Made by a program: the position numbers and the translations under genes
In this document: one piece after another, positions 39,089-49,483 of the stretch
Layout: the number at the start of each line of letters is the position of its first letter
Numbering within the stretch: position 1 is the first letter of the stretch
From: Poteriospumella lacustris
Lineage: Eukaryota; Sar; Chrysophyceae; Chromulinales; Dinobryaceae
Reading direction: 5' to 3'
Length of the DNA: 64,000 nt
Assembly: GCA_008000375.1 (NCBI GenBank)
Contig: SMOI01000064.1
Location: forward strand, 64,990 to 128,989
The notes under the pieces: generated by a model
Told to the model about the DNA's origin: nothing
Seen by the model: the letters and a program-made list of their open reading frames with translations, nothing else
Database searches by the model: none

Positions 39089-39634
39089 AGGTCTCGAACG
39101 GCTGTGTAGGTTGATGACGAAAGGGGGCGCGCCCTTGGTGTCGATAGTGTGCTTGTGTGTGTTGATGTTGGTTTTTGTTATTCTCTCGGTTGAAGTCTTT
39201 CTTTCTCTCTTTCTTTCTTTGTATCATATAATTAACGTGCTTAACCGTTACCGTAGAAATGGATTAAGAAAGTATATAGCAATGGCATCAGGCGGCTGGG
39301 CGAGCGAGCGAGCGAAGGAATACCCGCTTCCACCAGTCGGTATGCTGTGGATGTATATGTAGCTATTTACAGTGCCGACAAACCAATAGGGAGAGCACCA
39401 CACACAAGGTAACTCAGCAATTTCATCACGACACAACAGAACCCAACACAACGCACACAGAGTGACACATACAAACAGAGAGACGAGTGTGCCACACGGC
39501 ACAAACAAATCGCCACACGCACAACAGACAAAACCAATAAGTTAAACAAACAAAAAGCAAACAGATACACACACACCACGGTGGTTCAGACCTCAGGACT
39601 CCCCACACACTGCTCGCCATCCAGCGGAAAACGC
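39089..39634. other. Convergent 3' interval with simple-sequence tracts
   Basis: This interval separates the EF-Ts stop from the stop of the minus-strand orphan. The first part after EF-Ts is T/C- and TG-rich (39150-39230). The second part, 39390-39580, is CA/GA-rich on the plus strand, meaning TG/TC-rich in the sense of the minus-strand gene. No gene or RNA was seen. Confidence 0.55.
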
Positions 39635-42600
39635 TCATTTCCATTCCTCCATTTCTTCCATATACGACCGATTGATTTGCGTTTCTTCCCGTATACCGGA
39701 GTGAATGTATTGGCGAATCTTTTGCTTCATTTCGTGTGCTCCTTCTTTGTCACCCGCGTAGCGATTCCGTAATTGATCCCACAACTTTGCCAAATGCTGG
39801 TGTTCCTCGGGCAACAGACTGGGTTGAGAGGCCACCGACGCACCGCTACCAGCGGTTTCTTTGCTACGTTGCATGATCATGGCGGCCGAGGCAACGGATT
39901 GAGACGACGACAGCGGTGCCTGTTGATGTTGTGGATCCGCTAATTGTGGATCGAGGTACGACGCATATTCATGGGTCATATGGGAGTTCGCCTTGGACAT
40001 AAACGACAGTATATCCGCACGTAAATCCAGCATCGACGGGGTCATCGACAACGACGAGGACGACGCCGACATTTGGTGACGGGACATCGACGCTTGCGAC
40101 TTGGATGCGGGCGGATGGCGATGGATGGACACGTTGTGGCGATTGTTCTCCACATCGAATTGATCGTCGTTGCTGCCCATTTCACTTTCATCTTCTTCCG
40201 AAATGTTGGCGGTGGCCGTCGCACCCACGCCATGACCAGCCGCCGTTTTGTTGTTGGATGCCGCTTTGCCACCTCCTCGTCGATGCGATTCTTTCGATGT
40301 CACCGACGCGTCATCCCACCCACTCTCTTCCACCACTGGAATCGCGCGGAAGAATTCATCATTGAAACCCGCTACACTACGCGTATGACTGGGGTTATTC
40401 AACGATTGCTCCGCCAACGTCTTCGTGCCATACGTCTGCACACTCTGTTGACTTTGACCATAGGTGGGATACAACGGGGGCTTCGCAGACTTCCGTCCGC
40501 CGTGTTCTAACTGCTGCGCCAAATACTGCGCATATTCCGTGACCATTGACGGGGCTTTCTTGATGCCTGGTGATGATACGTTGAACTGGGGACCTTTGCT
40601 GTCATCATTTCCAGTACGTAGCGACATCGCATACGACGAAGCGATGGTTGGTAGCGATGCATGTGCACTACCGGTCATGGGACGTCCATCCTGCGCCGTC
40701 GAAGCATTTCCAGCAGCAGCGGCAGCGGGGGCAGAAGTCGATGTGGCAGCCGGTGCTGCCGCAGGGTGTAATCGCTGACGCACGTGATGGAAATCAGGCT
40801 GGCTGTAGACTACGCCCGGTGCGGATAGGAGATACGACGTGGTTTGGACAAATTCTTGGGCGTAATCGGCCTGTCCCGGTAAGGGCCGATGGGCCATGAG
40901 ATCCTCCTCGCTCAAGTGAGAGGTCAACGTGTATGGACGGGCATCCACACCAGGTTCCGTCGCTTCTTGGGTCAAAGAAATGATTCGAGAGCCACCCAAC
41001 AGAGGCTGTAACCGTGCACGACGTGCGTTGGCGTCGTCATGGCTCGCCGCCACTTGGTCGCCGCCGTCGCCATCCGCATCATCGAAGACGCTCATGTCGT
41101 GTTCCTTCGCGGGACTGTTGCCCTTTCCGGGACTATTAGACGAAGACGACGGTAAATGAATTTGTTTGCTGTATCGGTCGACGGATTCCATGAGTTCTTT
41201 GTCTTGTGTGTACGCCAACAGACCGGCTGGCAAACTGTGATACGTCTCCCGCATTTCTGCAGCGAATTGTGCATGATCTGGCGGCAAGAAAATGACGGCT
41301 TCGTGTGGACCTGGGTTCAAAATGGAATAAATGCGCTTGGTGTCATTGTCAGGTGTTTGCGCAGCCAGTTCTTGTTGGGCCACGGTGGAATAGGTCAATA
41401 GTTGCGATTGATGCCGCAGCGATTGATACGACGTGTCGATGTCTTCCAACGTCAACTTCCGATTCAATTTGGTCGCCGACAGGACATCCAACGCATCCAA
41501 CTCACGTTTCTTGCTGGGATCCTTGGACGCCAGCAATCGTTTTCTCTCTGGTGACGCAACACCACCGTCGTCGCCGTTCGATGCGTCCGTCATCGCCTGC
41601 ACAATACGATGGTGGTCATCACGGGCGATGGCCGCTGGGTCACTGGCAAAGCTGGGGGCTTCGAGCGGGATACCCTTCGCAGCGAAATTCTCCCAATCTT
41701 GCAGTACATACGAGGTGGTGGAATGTTGATAAGTGTAACGAGGTTCTGGGGCCTGCGGATCGATCGGTGTTTCCAGCGGCTGCGGAAGGTCTTCGTCGAG
41801 ATCGAAGATGGATTTTGTAGCCGTCAAAATCGTCGGCTTTTTCACCGGGGACGGAGAAGACGTCGCTAATATCGCCGCTTTGCTTTGAGTCGGATCAGCA
41901 TCGTACAGTCGCTGCAGTTGAGCTTGTGTATCGGGTCGCAATCCAGCGGAATAGTGATTGATATCATCGGAGGTGTACGCAAACATGGTCGAAAAGGGGT
42001 CATGATACACAATTCGTTCTTGTTGCGTGGGCAATGGAGCTTGTGCTTCGGTCGAAGGAGGCGGAGATGCTGGAAACAATGTCTTTGGTACACTCGCTGC
42101 CCCCGTGGTGGGTTTGCCCGGTGACTGCAAATGAATCGATGGCAACCGCGTCGCCAGCTTGTCCTTCAAAGCTTGCGTCGCTTTCGCAGGATCCGATGTC
42201 GACGGAATCATACCCGGCAACGACGTAATCGAAGACGAAAAGGACAGCACCGATCCATCGTCCCCCGAGCTGGACAGAAAGGGCATCGGCTGTTGCGCTG
42301 CCAGGTCGAACGACGACGCAGCGACAAATGTTTCACTGCGAGGCAGCATGTCTCGGGGCCGTGGCTGCTGCTTCTGTAGCACCGACGTCAAATCCAATTT
42401 CGGTAACAACGCGCCCGTACTACTGCTGTGTGGATTGTGCGCCAGAGAGGACATACTGTGCGCAGGTACATTATTCACGTCGGTTGTGCTCTTGTTGGCG
42501 AGCGATTGCTGCGAGGCTTTCTTCTTGTCCGCGCTCAACGGTGGTTTGCGCGATGAAAGACCCAGAGGCTCCATGTATGTAGAGGTATAAACTTCGTTGG

Positions 42601-44386
42601 GATTGATGTCATCGGAAGAGGACAACGGCGGTCGTTGACTCGCTTGGTATTCGTTGAGACGCTGCTGCTCGCGGTAATGATAGTCTCGCTCCAACTCCTT
42701 GATCATCTCCGCTTCGTTGCCATTCAACGTATGCAATCGGTATTGTTCTTCAATGTTTTTCCGTTGCTTTTCATGGGTTTCGCTTAAGATGCGTTGATAC
42801 GCTGCATCAGAAATACGAGCTTGCGACTTGTCGATGCCCGGACGTATCAACGATTCGCCGAAGAGAGACTCCACCGTCATGGGTGGTACTTCTTCAGGCG
42901 GTGGAGTCTCGGGCTTCGGTGGCGCCGGGACAAACGTCAATGCTCGAATCTTCTCGTCGATCCAATCCGTGAAATTCTTCTTTTTGTTGCGCACCTCTTG
43001 CAGTGAGGGCACATGATACAAGGATTTCTTCATGGGATCATTCTGAGGCATAGGACTGGTCTGTGGTGAACCGGCCACCGCAGAAATGATCGGAGACAGT
43101 ACATTGGAAATGGTGGGTAGAAGATTGACTGGTGATGAGGAAGAAAACACACTGGCGCCGTCTTTCTCTGCTTTTTGCTGTGACTGAGGACTGCCATCCT
43201 TGCCACTGACGACGGGTACCTTCTGCGATGGACTTGATAGCTCTGATTTCTGACTGGCATCGAGCATACGTAGCATTAATCGACTGTTGTCTTCACCTCC
43301 GGCACTAAAGCGAGCGAAGGACCGCATGCGTAAGACCTTCGGAACGACGGGCGTGGACGTTGACTCTAATGGCGCTTTCGCGGACGGCGACCCAACACGA
43401 TCCATCCCATCGGTGCTGGCAAATGGGACAAAGGTATTGTTGTTCCCTCCATTATTTGTTGCATTGTCTTCTTCCTCCTCCTCTTCATCGCCTTGTTCTT
43501 CCTGAATCGTGGGTGCTAGTGACTTGAACGACGAAAGGAACAAAAAGGAAGAGTTCTTGCCTCCAAGCAGCCGACTGGGAGCTGGGGTGGCAGACGATAT
43601 GCCTGATACTTCGCTCATAACACTACTGCTATCGTCATTTTGTGATGCACCAGACATCGTCGATCTTGACGACGCCATGAATCGACCATTGACGCTACCG
43701 TTGCCGAGCGATTTTTGAGAATGCGAAGGAATCATTTTCCGCGACGACAGCGTCTTAATGGACGACAAATGATTCTTAGATTTGACTGCTTTGATAAACT
43801 TCTTATGTGCATCCAAAGGTGACTGAAACTGCTTGTGATCTTGCTTGGAAATGCTGACGTAATCAGGAGCATTGTTTAGAGCAGTGCCCGTTAGACTGGC
43901 TTCTTCAACAATATCATCGTCGAATCCTGTCTCGAAAAACCCATCGGCATTGTTGTCCACTGCATGCTGTGGACTATCGGCAAGATTTCGTTTGAAATTT
44001 TCTAACCGCAAGGACGGCTCCGAAGAATCGGATCGAATCGATTGATTGTCTTCATCTTCGTTGTAGTCAAACAGAGAATCACCAAAACTTCTACTGCTTT
44101 GATAAAAATCCTGCTGACTGTCGCCTGCTCCAAGAGTTGAAGATACATTCACAACAGGAGTCTTTGAAGAGAACTTTGCTGCTAAATCACCCGTCGCGAG
44201 CTTCTTGCGGACATGAAAATCGATACTCGGCAAGCTACTGGAGGCCACTAATGCCTTGCTCTCAGTTGGAGTTGTTGTTGCACTGGATGGTTTTTTCGGA
44301 GACTGTTGAGCTTTCACATAGTTGTGGTCGTGATCAACACGAGCAAAGATATTGTGACGAGATTTTGATGCTTGTAGTGAATGCAT
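39635..44386 (-). CDS. Large low-complexity protein of unknown function (1,583 residues)
   Basis: A single uninterrupted frame of 1,583 codons runs from the ATG at 44386 to the stop at 39635. I do not recognise a domain. Most of it is rich in Ser, Pro, Gln, Ala and Asp with short polar repeats, as in disordered scaffold proteins. Acidic clusters occur near residues 305-312. One charged helical stretch at about residues 520-585 and a charged C-terminal helix (last ~50 residues, ending MEEMEEWK) are the only parts likely to fold, perhaps as coiled coils. Length and a codon pattern like the neighbours argue that it is a real gene. It diverges from the lipocalin gene across 504 bp and converges on EF-Ts. 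Additional small introns cannot be excluded, but none is needed. Confidence 0.8.
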   Translation of the reverse strand: MHSLQASKSRHNIFARVDHDHNYVKAQQSPKKPSSATTTPTESKALVASSSLPSIDFHVRKKLATGDLAAKFSSKTPVVNVSSTLGAGDSQQDFYQSSRSFGDSLFDYNEDEDNQSIRSDSSEPSLRLENFKRNLADSPQHAVDNNADGFFETGFDDDIVEEASLTGTALNNAPDYVSISKQDHKQFQSPLDAHKKFIKAVKSKNHLSSIKTLSSRKMIPSHSQKSLGNGSVNGRFMASSRSTMSGASQNDDSSSVMSEVSGISSATPAPSRLLGGKNSSFLFLSSFKSLAPTIQEEQGDEEEEEEDNATNNGGNNNTFVPFASTDGMDRVGSPSAKAPLESTSTPVVPKVLRMRSFARFSAGGEDNSRLMLRMLDASQKSELSSPSQKVPVVSGKDGSPQSQQKAEKDGASVFSSSSPVNLLPTISNVLSPIISAVAGSPQTSPMPQNDPMKKSLYHVPSLQEVRNKKKNFTDWIDEKIRALTFVPAPPKPETPPPEEVPPMTVESLFGESLIRPGIDKSQARISDAAYQRILSETHEKQRKNIEEQYRLHTLNGNEAEMIKELERDYHYREQQRLNEYQASQRPPLSSSDDINPNEVYTSTYMEPLGLSSRKPPLSADKKKASQQSLANKSTTDVNNVPAHSMSSLAHNPHSSSTGALLPKLDLTSVLQKQQPRPRDMLPRSETFVAASSFDLAAQQPMPFLSSSGDDGSVLSFSSSITSLPGMIPSTSDPAKATQALKDKLATRLPSIHLQSPGKPTTGAASVPKTLFPASPPPSTEAQAPLPTQQERIVYHDPFSTMFAYTSDDINHYSAGLRPDTQAQLQRLYDADPTQSKAAILATSSPSPVKKPTILTATKSIFDLDEDLPQPLETPIDPQAPEPRYTYQHSTTSYVLQDWENFAAKGIPLEAPSFASDPAAIARDDHHRIVQAMTDASNGDDGGVASPERKRLLASKDPSKKRELDALDVLSATKLNRKLTLEDIDTSYQSLRHQSQLLTYSTVAQQELAAQTPDNDTKRIYSILNPGPHEAVIFLPPDHAQFAAEMRETYHSLPAGLLAYTQDKELMESVDRYSKQIHLPSSSSNSPGKGNSPAKEHDMSVFDDADGDGGDQVAASHDDANARRARLQPLLGGSRIISLTQEATEPGVDARPYTLTSHLSEEDLMAHRPLPGQADYAQEFVQTTSYLLSAPGVVYSQPDFHHVRQRLHPAAAPAATSTSAPAAAAAGNASTAQDGRPMTGSAHASLPTIASSYAMSLRTGNDDSKGPQFNVSSPGIKKAPSMVTEYAQYLAQQLEHGGRKSAKPPLYPTYGQSQQSVQTYGTKTLAEQSLNNPSHTRSVAGFNDEFFRAIPVVEESGWDDASVTSKESHRRGGGKAASNNKTAAGHGVGATATANISEEDESEMGSNDDQFDVENNRHNVSIHRHPPASKSQASMSRHQMSASSSSLSMTPSMLDLRADILSFMSKANSHMTHEYASYLDPQLADPQHQQAPLSSSQSVASAAMIMQRSKETAGSGASVASQPSLLPEEHQHLAKLWDQLRNRYAGDKEGAHEMKQKIRQYIHSGIREETQINRSYMEEMEEWK

Positions 44387-44890
44387 TTCCAGTCATAAAC
44401 AGCAGCACTGTTATTCGCGTCTCATAATTTAGGGTCCTCAAAACTTTATCTTCATGAAAAACTCCGATTTCTCCAATAGAGACATATATTTCCCGTTCGC
44501 AAATGTTTGTACCGCGGCTTATCAAGCATATATTGCTGCGGAAAGAAAGAATCAAACAAAGGACTTGGACTTGGGACTCGCCAAAAAAAGAGGCTTGCTG
44601 GCCGTTTCGTGTTTAGATGGGCGAGGAGTTAGCTGCGTACCTATATTTTCCGAAACATGCATAAAAGTGAAAGATTCTGGCGGCCTGCGAAAACAAGATT
44701 CGAGACACACCCGCGACACACACGCACGTCTCCTGTCAGGCCGGGTGCAAGCATGCTGACGTCGCCTTTTGTTTGAAGACGTGGCCAGATGTTGAGAAGG
44801 AGGTGAGCACTCCAAGCGCTGCAACACACCGTACTGTAGTTTCTTCACTAATATCACAATCGTATCCTCCAATTCGACAAACTTGAAAAA
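44387..44890. promoter_or_regulatory. Divergent promoter interval between orphan gene and lipocalin
   Basis: These 504 bp hold the upstream regions of two genes facing away from each other. A CACA/CGACAC-rich stretch at about 44701-44730 lies some 170 bp before the lipocalin start. The bases just before the lipocalin ATG are A-rich (cttgaaaaa), a favourable initiation context. No clear TATA box was found. Confidence 0.5.
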
Positions 44891-45523
44891 ATGCAATTCA
44901 CCGTCGCTTTCATCCTGGCTTTCGTGGTGGCTTTCGCCGCTGCTTTCAACAACACCAAGATCAACCCTGACACCGTCAAGACTTTGGATGTCCCCAAGTA
45001 CCTTGGTCTCTGGTACCAGATGGCTGCCGACAAGATTGTGTACTCCACCTTCGAGAAGGATGCCTTCTGTGCCACCGCTCGCTACGGTGACAACGGCGAT
45101 GGCACCATCAGCGTGCACAACTACGCCACGATTGGTGCCCCCAACGGTAACACCTACATCATCGATGGCTATGCCTACCAGACCGATCTTCCCGACTCTC
45201 CTGGCAAGCTGAAGGTCAAGTTCGATAGCAGCGATGCGGCCCCTTTCCCCGCCCCTTACTGGGTTCTCCAGCTTGGCCCCGTCAATGCCAACAACCAATA
45301 CGACTGGGCCATTGTTTCTGACAACTTGTCGTCTTTCTTGTTCGTCTTGGCTCGTGACGTCAACACCTTCAACACCCAGTACAAGACTGAGGTCTACAAG
45401 ACTTTGACTGACTTGGGTTTCACTGGCTTCACCAAGCCCATCGACACCTACCACGGTACCGACTGCGTGTACGAGTCCACGAAGCGTCAGACCGAGATCA
45501 AGAAGTTCGAGGCCTCCAAGTAA
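44891..45523 (+). CDS. Lipocalin (ApoD/Blc-like) with signal peptide
   Basis: Lipocalins are eight-stranded barrels that carry small hydrophobic ligands. This intronless gene encodes 210 residues, the normal size. The first 18 residues are a hydrophobic signal peptide (start MQFTVAFILAF) with predicted cleavage Ala-Ala-Ala before Phe-Asn-Asn. The lipocalin signature GLWYQMA (Gly-x-Trp) lies at about residue 37, and later blocks (YAIV-like DWAIVSDN and a C-terminal TDC) fit the ApoD/Blc group. A Phe just after the signal peptide could mark plastid import, but the downstream part is not transit-like, so secretion is equally likely. Codons are almost all C- or G-ending, far more biased than in neighbouring genes, which suggests very high expression. 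The ligand is unknown; it is not violaxanthin de-epoxidase, which is longer and Cys-rich. Confidence 0.88.
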   Translation: MQFTVAFILAFVVAFAAAFNNTKINPDTVKTLDVPKYLGLWYQMAADKIVYSTFEKDAFCATARYGDNGDGTISVHNYATIGAPNGNTYIIDGYAYQTDLPDSPGKLKVKFDSSDAAPFPAPYWVLQLGPVNANNQYDWAIVSDNLSSFLFVLARDVNTFNTQYKTEVYKTLTDLGFTGFTKPIDTYHGTDCVYESTKRQTEIKKFEASK

Positions 45524-47498
45524 ACGGCTTCCAGTCTAATACAACAATCCCCACTACATTTCATCCAACTGTTGCCATGCGGCGAGATATAGAGTAAATG
45601 CTGCTTCTGTCGCCTCTCACTGTTCTGCGCATTGCAATTTTGTTGCCATTATTTTTACCTTATTATTTGTTGCGGTCGGTGTCTTGTAAGCACTTGTAAG
45701 CTGTCCATAGAACTTCCTACGGTAGTTTGGGGTATGATGCAACCGTGTTATCGTTTTGATCTCCTTGAATAGACCTCCTCGACTTCTTGTGACGGGTTCG
45801 CTGAGCATCGCTATGGCGTTGACAATGATTGGTCTCTTCCTGTGGGTGTAAGTAGCTACTGCACCTTTCGAACAGTCCGAGAAGACGACGGATGAGAGTA
45901 TTTGGAATGAGTTGAGCAATTGATTCACAGACGACTCGAAAGACGACACATGATGCAGTAACGTTGGAAGATGAGAGAGGGGGAAAGAGGAGACACGTTG
46001 TAAAAGCAAAGGAATAGATAACACCAGCGGTCGCAGCATCCGCGTATCAGTGCTTAGTGCTCTTGCCGATGATCATATATGTACAGCCACACATCAACTA
46101 GCACACAAAACGCACACAGGAAACAAGTTGAAAAGCAAAAGAAAGATCGATAACTGTAGTGCGAAGTATGTAGCAGTCTGCGATGATGCGGAAGAGCAGG
46201 TAAGGTCGGTGGGGGGGGGGGTGAACAATTGCAAACAAATACATAGCGACCGAGCGAGTGAACGAATGAATGAAGCGAGGTGGAGGTACATCGAGATATT
46301 GGCTGATACCCGACGCAGAAGTAAAGGCAACCACAAGGGCGGTGATCGGGCATGGAGTCGATGGGGAGGATATAACTGTGACAACACGAGAGAGCGGTGG
46401 CGGGGGAATCCATCGACGAGCGAAAGAAACGAAGCGAAACGATCGAGCGAACGAACGGATCAGCCATCGCAATAAGCACAAAATACAGCGATTGTGCACG
46501 TGTGGAGATCGAGAGACAAAACAGCAATCGCAACGTAAGAAGAGGACCGCCAAGAAAAGATTTGACACCAGAGCAACAAGCAACAGCTGTCGGGAGGCAC
46601 ATGTCTTTGAATGGACAAGACAGAGCGCCTTTGGTTCGTCACCCATCTTGCGTACATTGGTTGCGGAACGGAATGCAGGAATTTGTACCACCGCATCGGC
46701 AGAGAAACAAACGACTGCAAAGCACAGGTGCAAATGATGAAACTGGGGATATTGGGCTACCGATGCAGCATTGAAACAGAACACACAAAGTAGAGCGGCA
46801 GCTGACAGACAATTATTGGGGCTTTCGTCTTGAGAGAAGGGGAGGGAAGTACCCAAAGGCGGCGATGGACAAACGGCGGCAAAACTTGCAGGGAGAACGA
46901 GAAAAGAGACAGAGGGGAAGTTTAAGGTGATTTCGGAGGTAATGAAGAATAAAAAGCATGCAGTGAGGGAGAAAAGCAGCGGGCGACGACGCAAATACAG
47001 AAACCACAGCAGAGGGGGGAGTGAAGCAGACAAGACAAGGTGCGATGCATGAACGAGAAATGCGAGCGACGCAAAGAACGAGTTTGTGTTTGTGCGTGCG
47101 TGGTCGGGGTAAGGAATTAACAGTGGCAAAACAAGCAGGAGAAACAAAGTTATAAACAGAAACAAAAACACAGCACGGCGGATGACCAGTGCGGATGGTA
47201 AATCAAGTCACGACTGAAGCGACGAATGTGCATCAATCAAAACCTCGGTGAAAGTAAACACATTGCAGCCCAGCTGCAACCGTAATCAACGTATCAACAC
47301 CGCCGATGACCGGCAGTCTAACTTTCACGTTTCAGGGTGACCAGAAGAGCCGCCGACGCGGTAGTAGTAGCAGCTGTGGTAGAGATAGCAGTGATAGCAA
47401 TAATGGTAGTGGCGGCATGAGCGCTGGCAATGATCACGGGTCGTCAATTGAAACGTAGGCAACGTGGTAACAAAGCCGCGGAGGAATATTGAGGTTGT
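45524..47498. other. Intergenic region with long purine-rich tract
   Basis: Nearly 2 kb separate the convergent lipocalin and acyltransferase genes. From about 46100 to 47170 the plus strand is strongly A/G-rich, including a G10 run near 46210. This is a C/T-rich tract in the sense of the acyltransferase lying upstream on the minus strand. A 357-codon minus-strand frame here is a string of Phe, Leu, Ser and Pro caused by composition. I see no gene in it. Confidence 0.6.
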
Positions 47499-49483
47499 TT
47501 ATACATCGATGGCTTTGGATAAATTCATCAGCGGACGCTCGATGACGAACGACATCATCGTCGCTCCGATCAAATTCAACGTCAAAATCGCCCAGAAGTA
47601 CAAGTTGTATTTCAACCATCCTTCCGTGTCGGACGACACATTCCAACTTGATGCTCCGTCCCTATCGGCTTTTGTTGCAAAGAAGACATAACCCGTTAAA
47701 ATCGACAGCAGATAGCCTGTATATGACAACATCCCCACCGGATACCAGATCCACCAACGACAAACGTACGACCAGGGCCACAGGACCACTTTCTCTAAGG
47801 CAAAGAACAACAATCCCATCGTTCCCAAGGCCACGACCGTCAATGAATACGAGTTGCGCAACGATCCAAAGATCATCGACGACTGCGCTAAATCGGAAAA
47901 TACGGGCCAATTTGTCCACAAATACTCATCCGTTTCACTAGTAATGGCGTTGTTCAGACCCAGATACATACAAAAGGCCATCGTCGGATACAACGTGTAC
48001 AACGTCAGGATATGTGTCCACGTTGCGTATTTGTGAAACAAGAAGAAGTTTTTGTATTGATCGTGATACCACGATACCAAGTCTTCGATATATTCTTCCC
48101 AAAAGGTTTTCCGTGGGCGTGGTGGAGGAGTCACCACCACTTCTTTCGGTTGGACTGTGCTTCGGAATTGTTCCACTGCTTTGTCATCCAATGTCGTTGT
48201 TCCAGTCCCATAGCTGCTACTGGAACCAACGGGAACAGCTGGAGCTGGTACCATCTCCGGTGCAACTGGTCTGGTTGTTGGCAGTGTCGCATTCTTCTTG
48301 GCAGGAAGATATTGGTCACGTAAATGCTTGGGAATGTAGGACTTCGTGTGGATGGGTTTCAATACTTGTTCGTAGACCATCCATAGCATCATACCAATCA
48401 TATACGAGTCGATGCGGCAGTACGAGGGAGTGTACACATGCGAAGAGAATGTGCTCGCACTTTCGCCATATACAAAGACCAATTTCGTACGAATGATGAT
48501 CGAAATGACGCTCAAAATGGTGGCCGCCAAGAACGCAGCTGCAGGATGGCGGAAATAGATCACGTTGATGAGGATACCCAACACATACAGCTGCATCTGG
48601 GCACTGACAGTCCAAGTGCTGTTGAAACAAGCCGTTCCAAAGAACATGGCAGCATAATTATCCATAAAGAGATAGTCCATCCACCAGTAGGACTTGCACG
48701 GGGTACAAAACGCCTCTGACAAACTGGTGATGCTGGAAGTACATCCCACCAATAAGGCAATCAAAACGGCAGCATACAAATTCGGACCCAAATGCATAAA
48801 ACGGCGGAATAAAAAGACTCGGGTCGACTTCCAGGAGTAATACTCCTTGTCTTTGCAACGACGGGCGATACTCATGGCCACCATCAAGTTCAAAAAGCCG
48901 GATACGACAAAGAACACCACCACTCCACCAGAACTCGTCGAATCTAAGAAGAAGTGAATCATCCACAAAATACAGTAAGTACAACCACTCCTTCCATTTG
49001 CAGTCGTGAATGAGAACGCGACCACTTACAGACAGAATATGCACTGGTAGAATTGATCCACTGAGTGAAAGTAGGTCCGAAGTACAGAAACATGCCTGAA
49101 ACAAACAGGCAACGCATTGTCATATCAAAGGTAGTGCATGGGCATTAATTACACGTAGCCATACCTTCTTGAATGTGTGAGTTGCTCACCCATAAAAATG
49201 CGAAGCATCGGAACGCATCAAAGCAAAACAGAGTGTCGTCACGGTCACGCGAAGTGATTTGGCTAAAAGTAATAGCCGGATTCCAGAACTTCATCCATCC
49301 TTTCTCAACATCAAAGAAATCCTTCAATTGCACAAATTCATCGTCAACTACGACAGGCTTCTTGGGAGGATTCAGTTTGACAGCTTTGCCGCTGCCGCTT
49401 TCATCTGCAATAACGGGCGCAAGAAGAGGTGTGTCTTCACCCACATCTGGTTCATTTGATGGACGCTTATATCTCTGAGACAT
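47499..49483 (-). CDS. Acyltransferase-3 family multi-pass membrane protein (paralogue A)
   Basis: Members move acyl groups (often acetyl or longer) onto extracytoplasmic sugars, lipids or proteins; NRF-6-type proteins of animals belong here. Exons 49483-49165, 49095-49030 and 48943-47499 join in frame to 609 residues (introns 69 and 86 bp). After a ~70-residue polar N-terminus comes FDAFRCFAFLWVSNSH, which holds the Arg-x10-His arrangement of the family's catalytic first helix. Later family blocks are VVSGFLNL, FRRFMHLGPNL, STWTVSAQMQLY, YCRIDSYMIGMMLW and a closing VIERPLMNL. About ten transmembrane helices are visible, with a Pro/Thr-rich loop near residues 375-425. It lies head to tail with paralogue B, 2.4 kb away. 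The substrate cannot be told from sequence. Confidence 0.88.

Noticed and set aside
46098-47171. 357-codon minus-strand frame that looks like a membrane protein
   Set aside because: The hydrophobicity comes from a pyrimidine-rich strand (Phe, Leu, Ser, Pro codons). There are no family motifs, and similar frames appear in the other such tracts.
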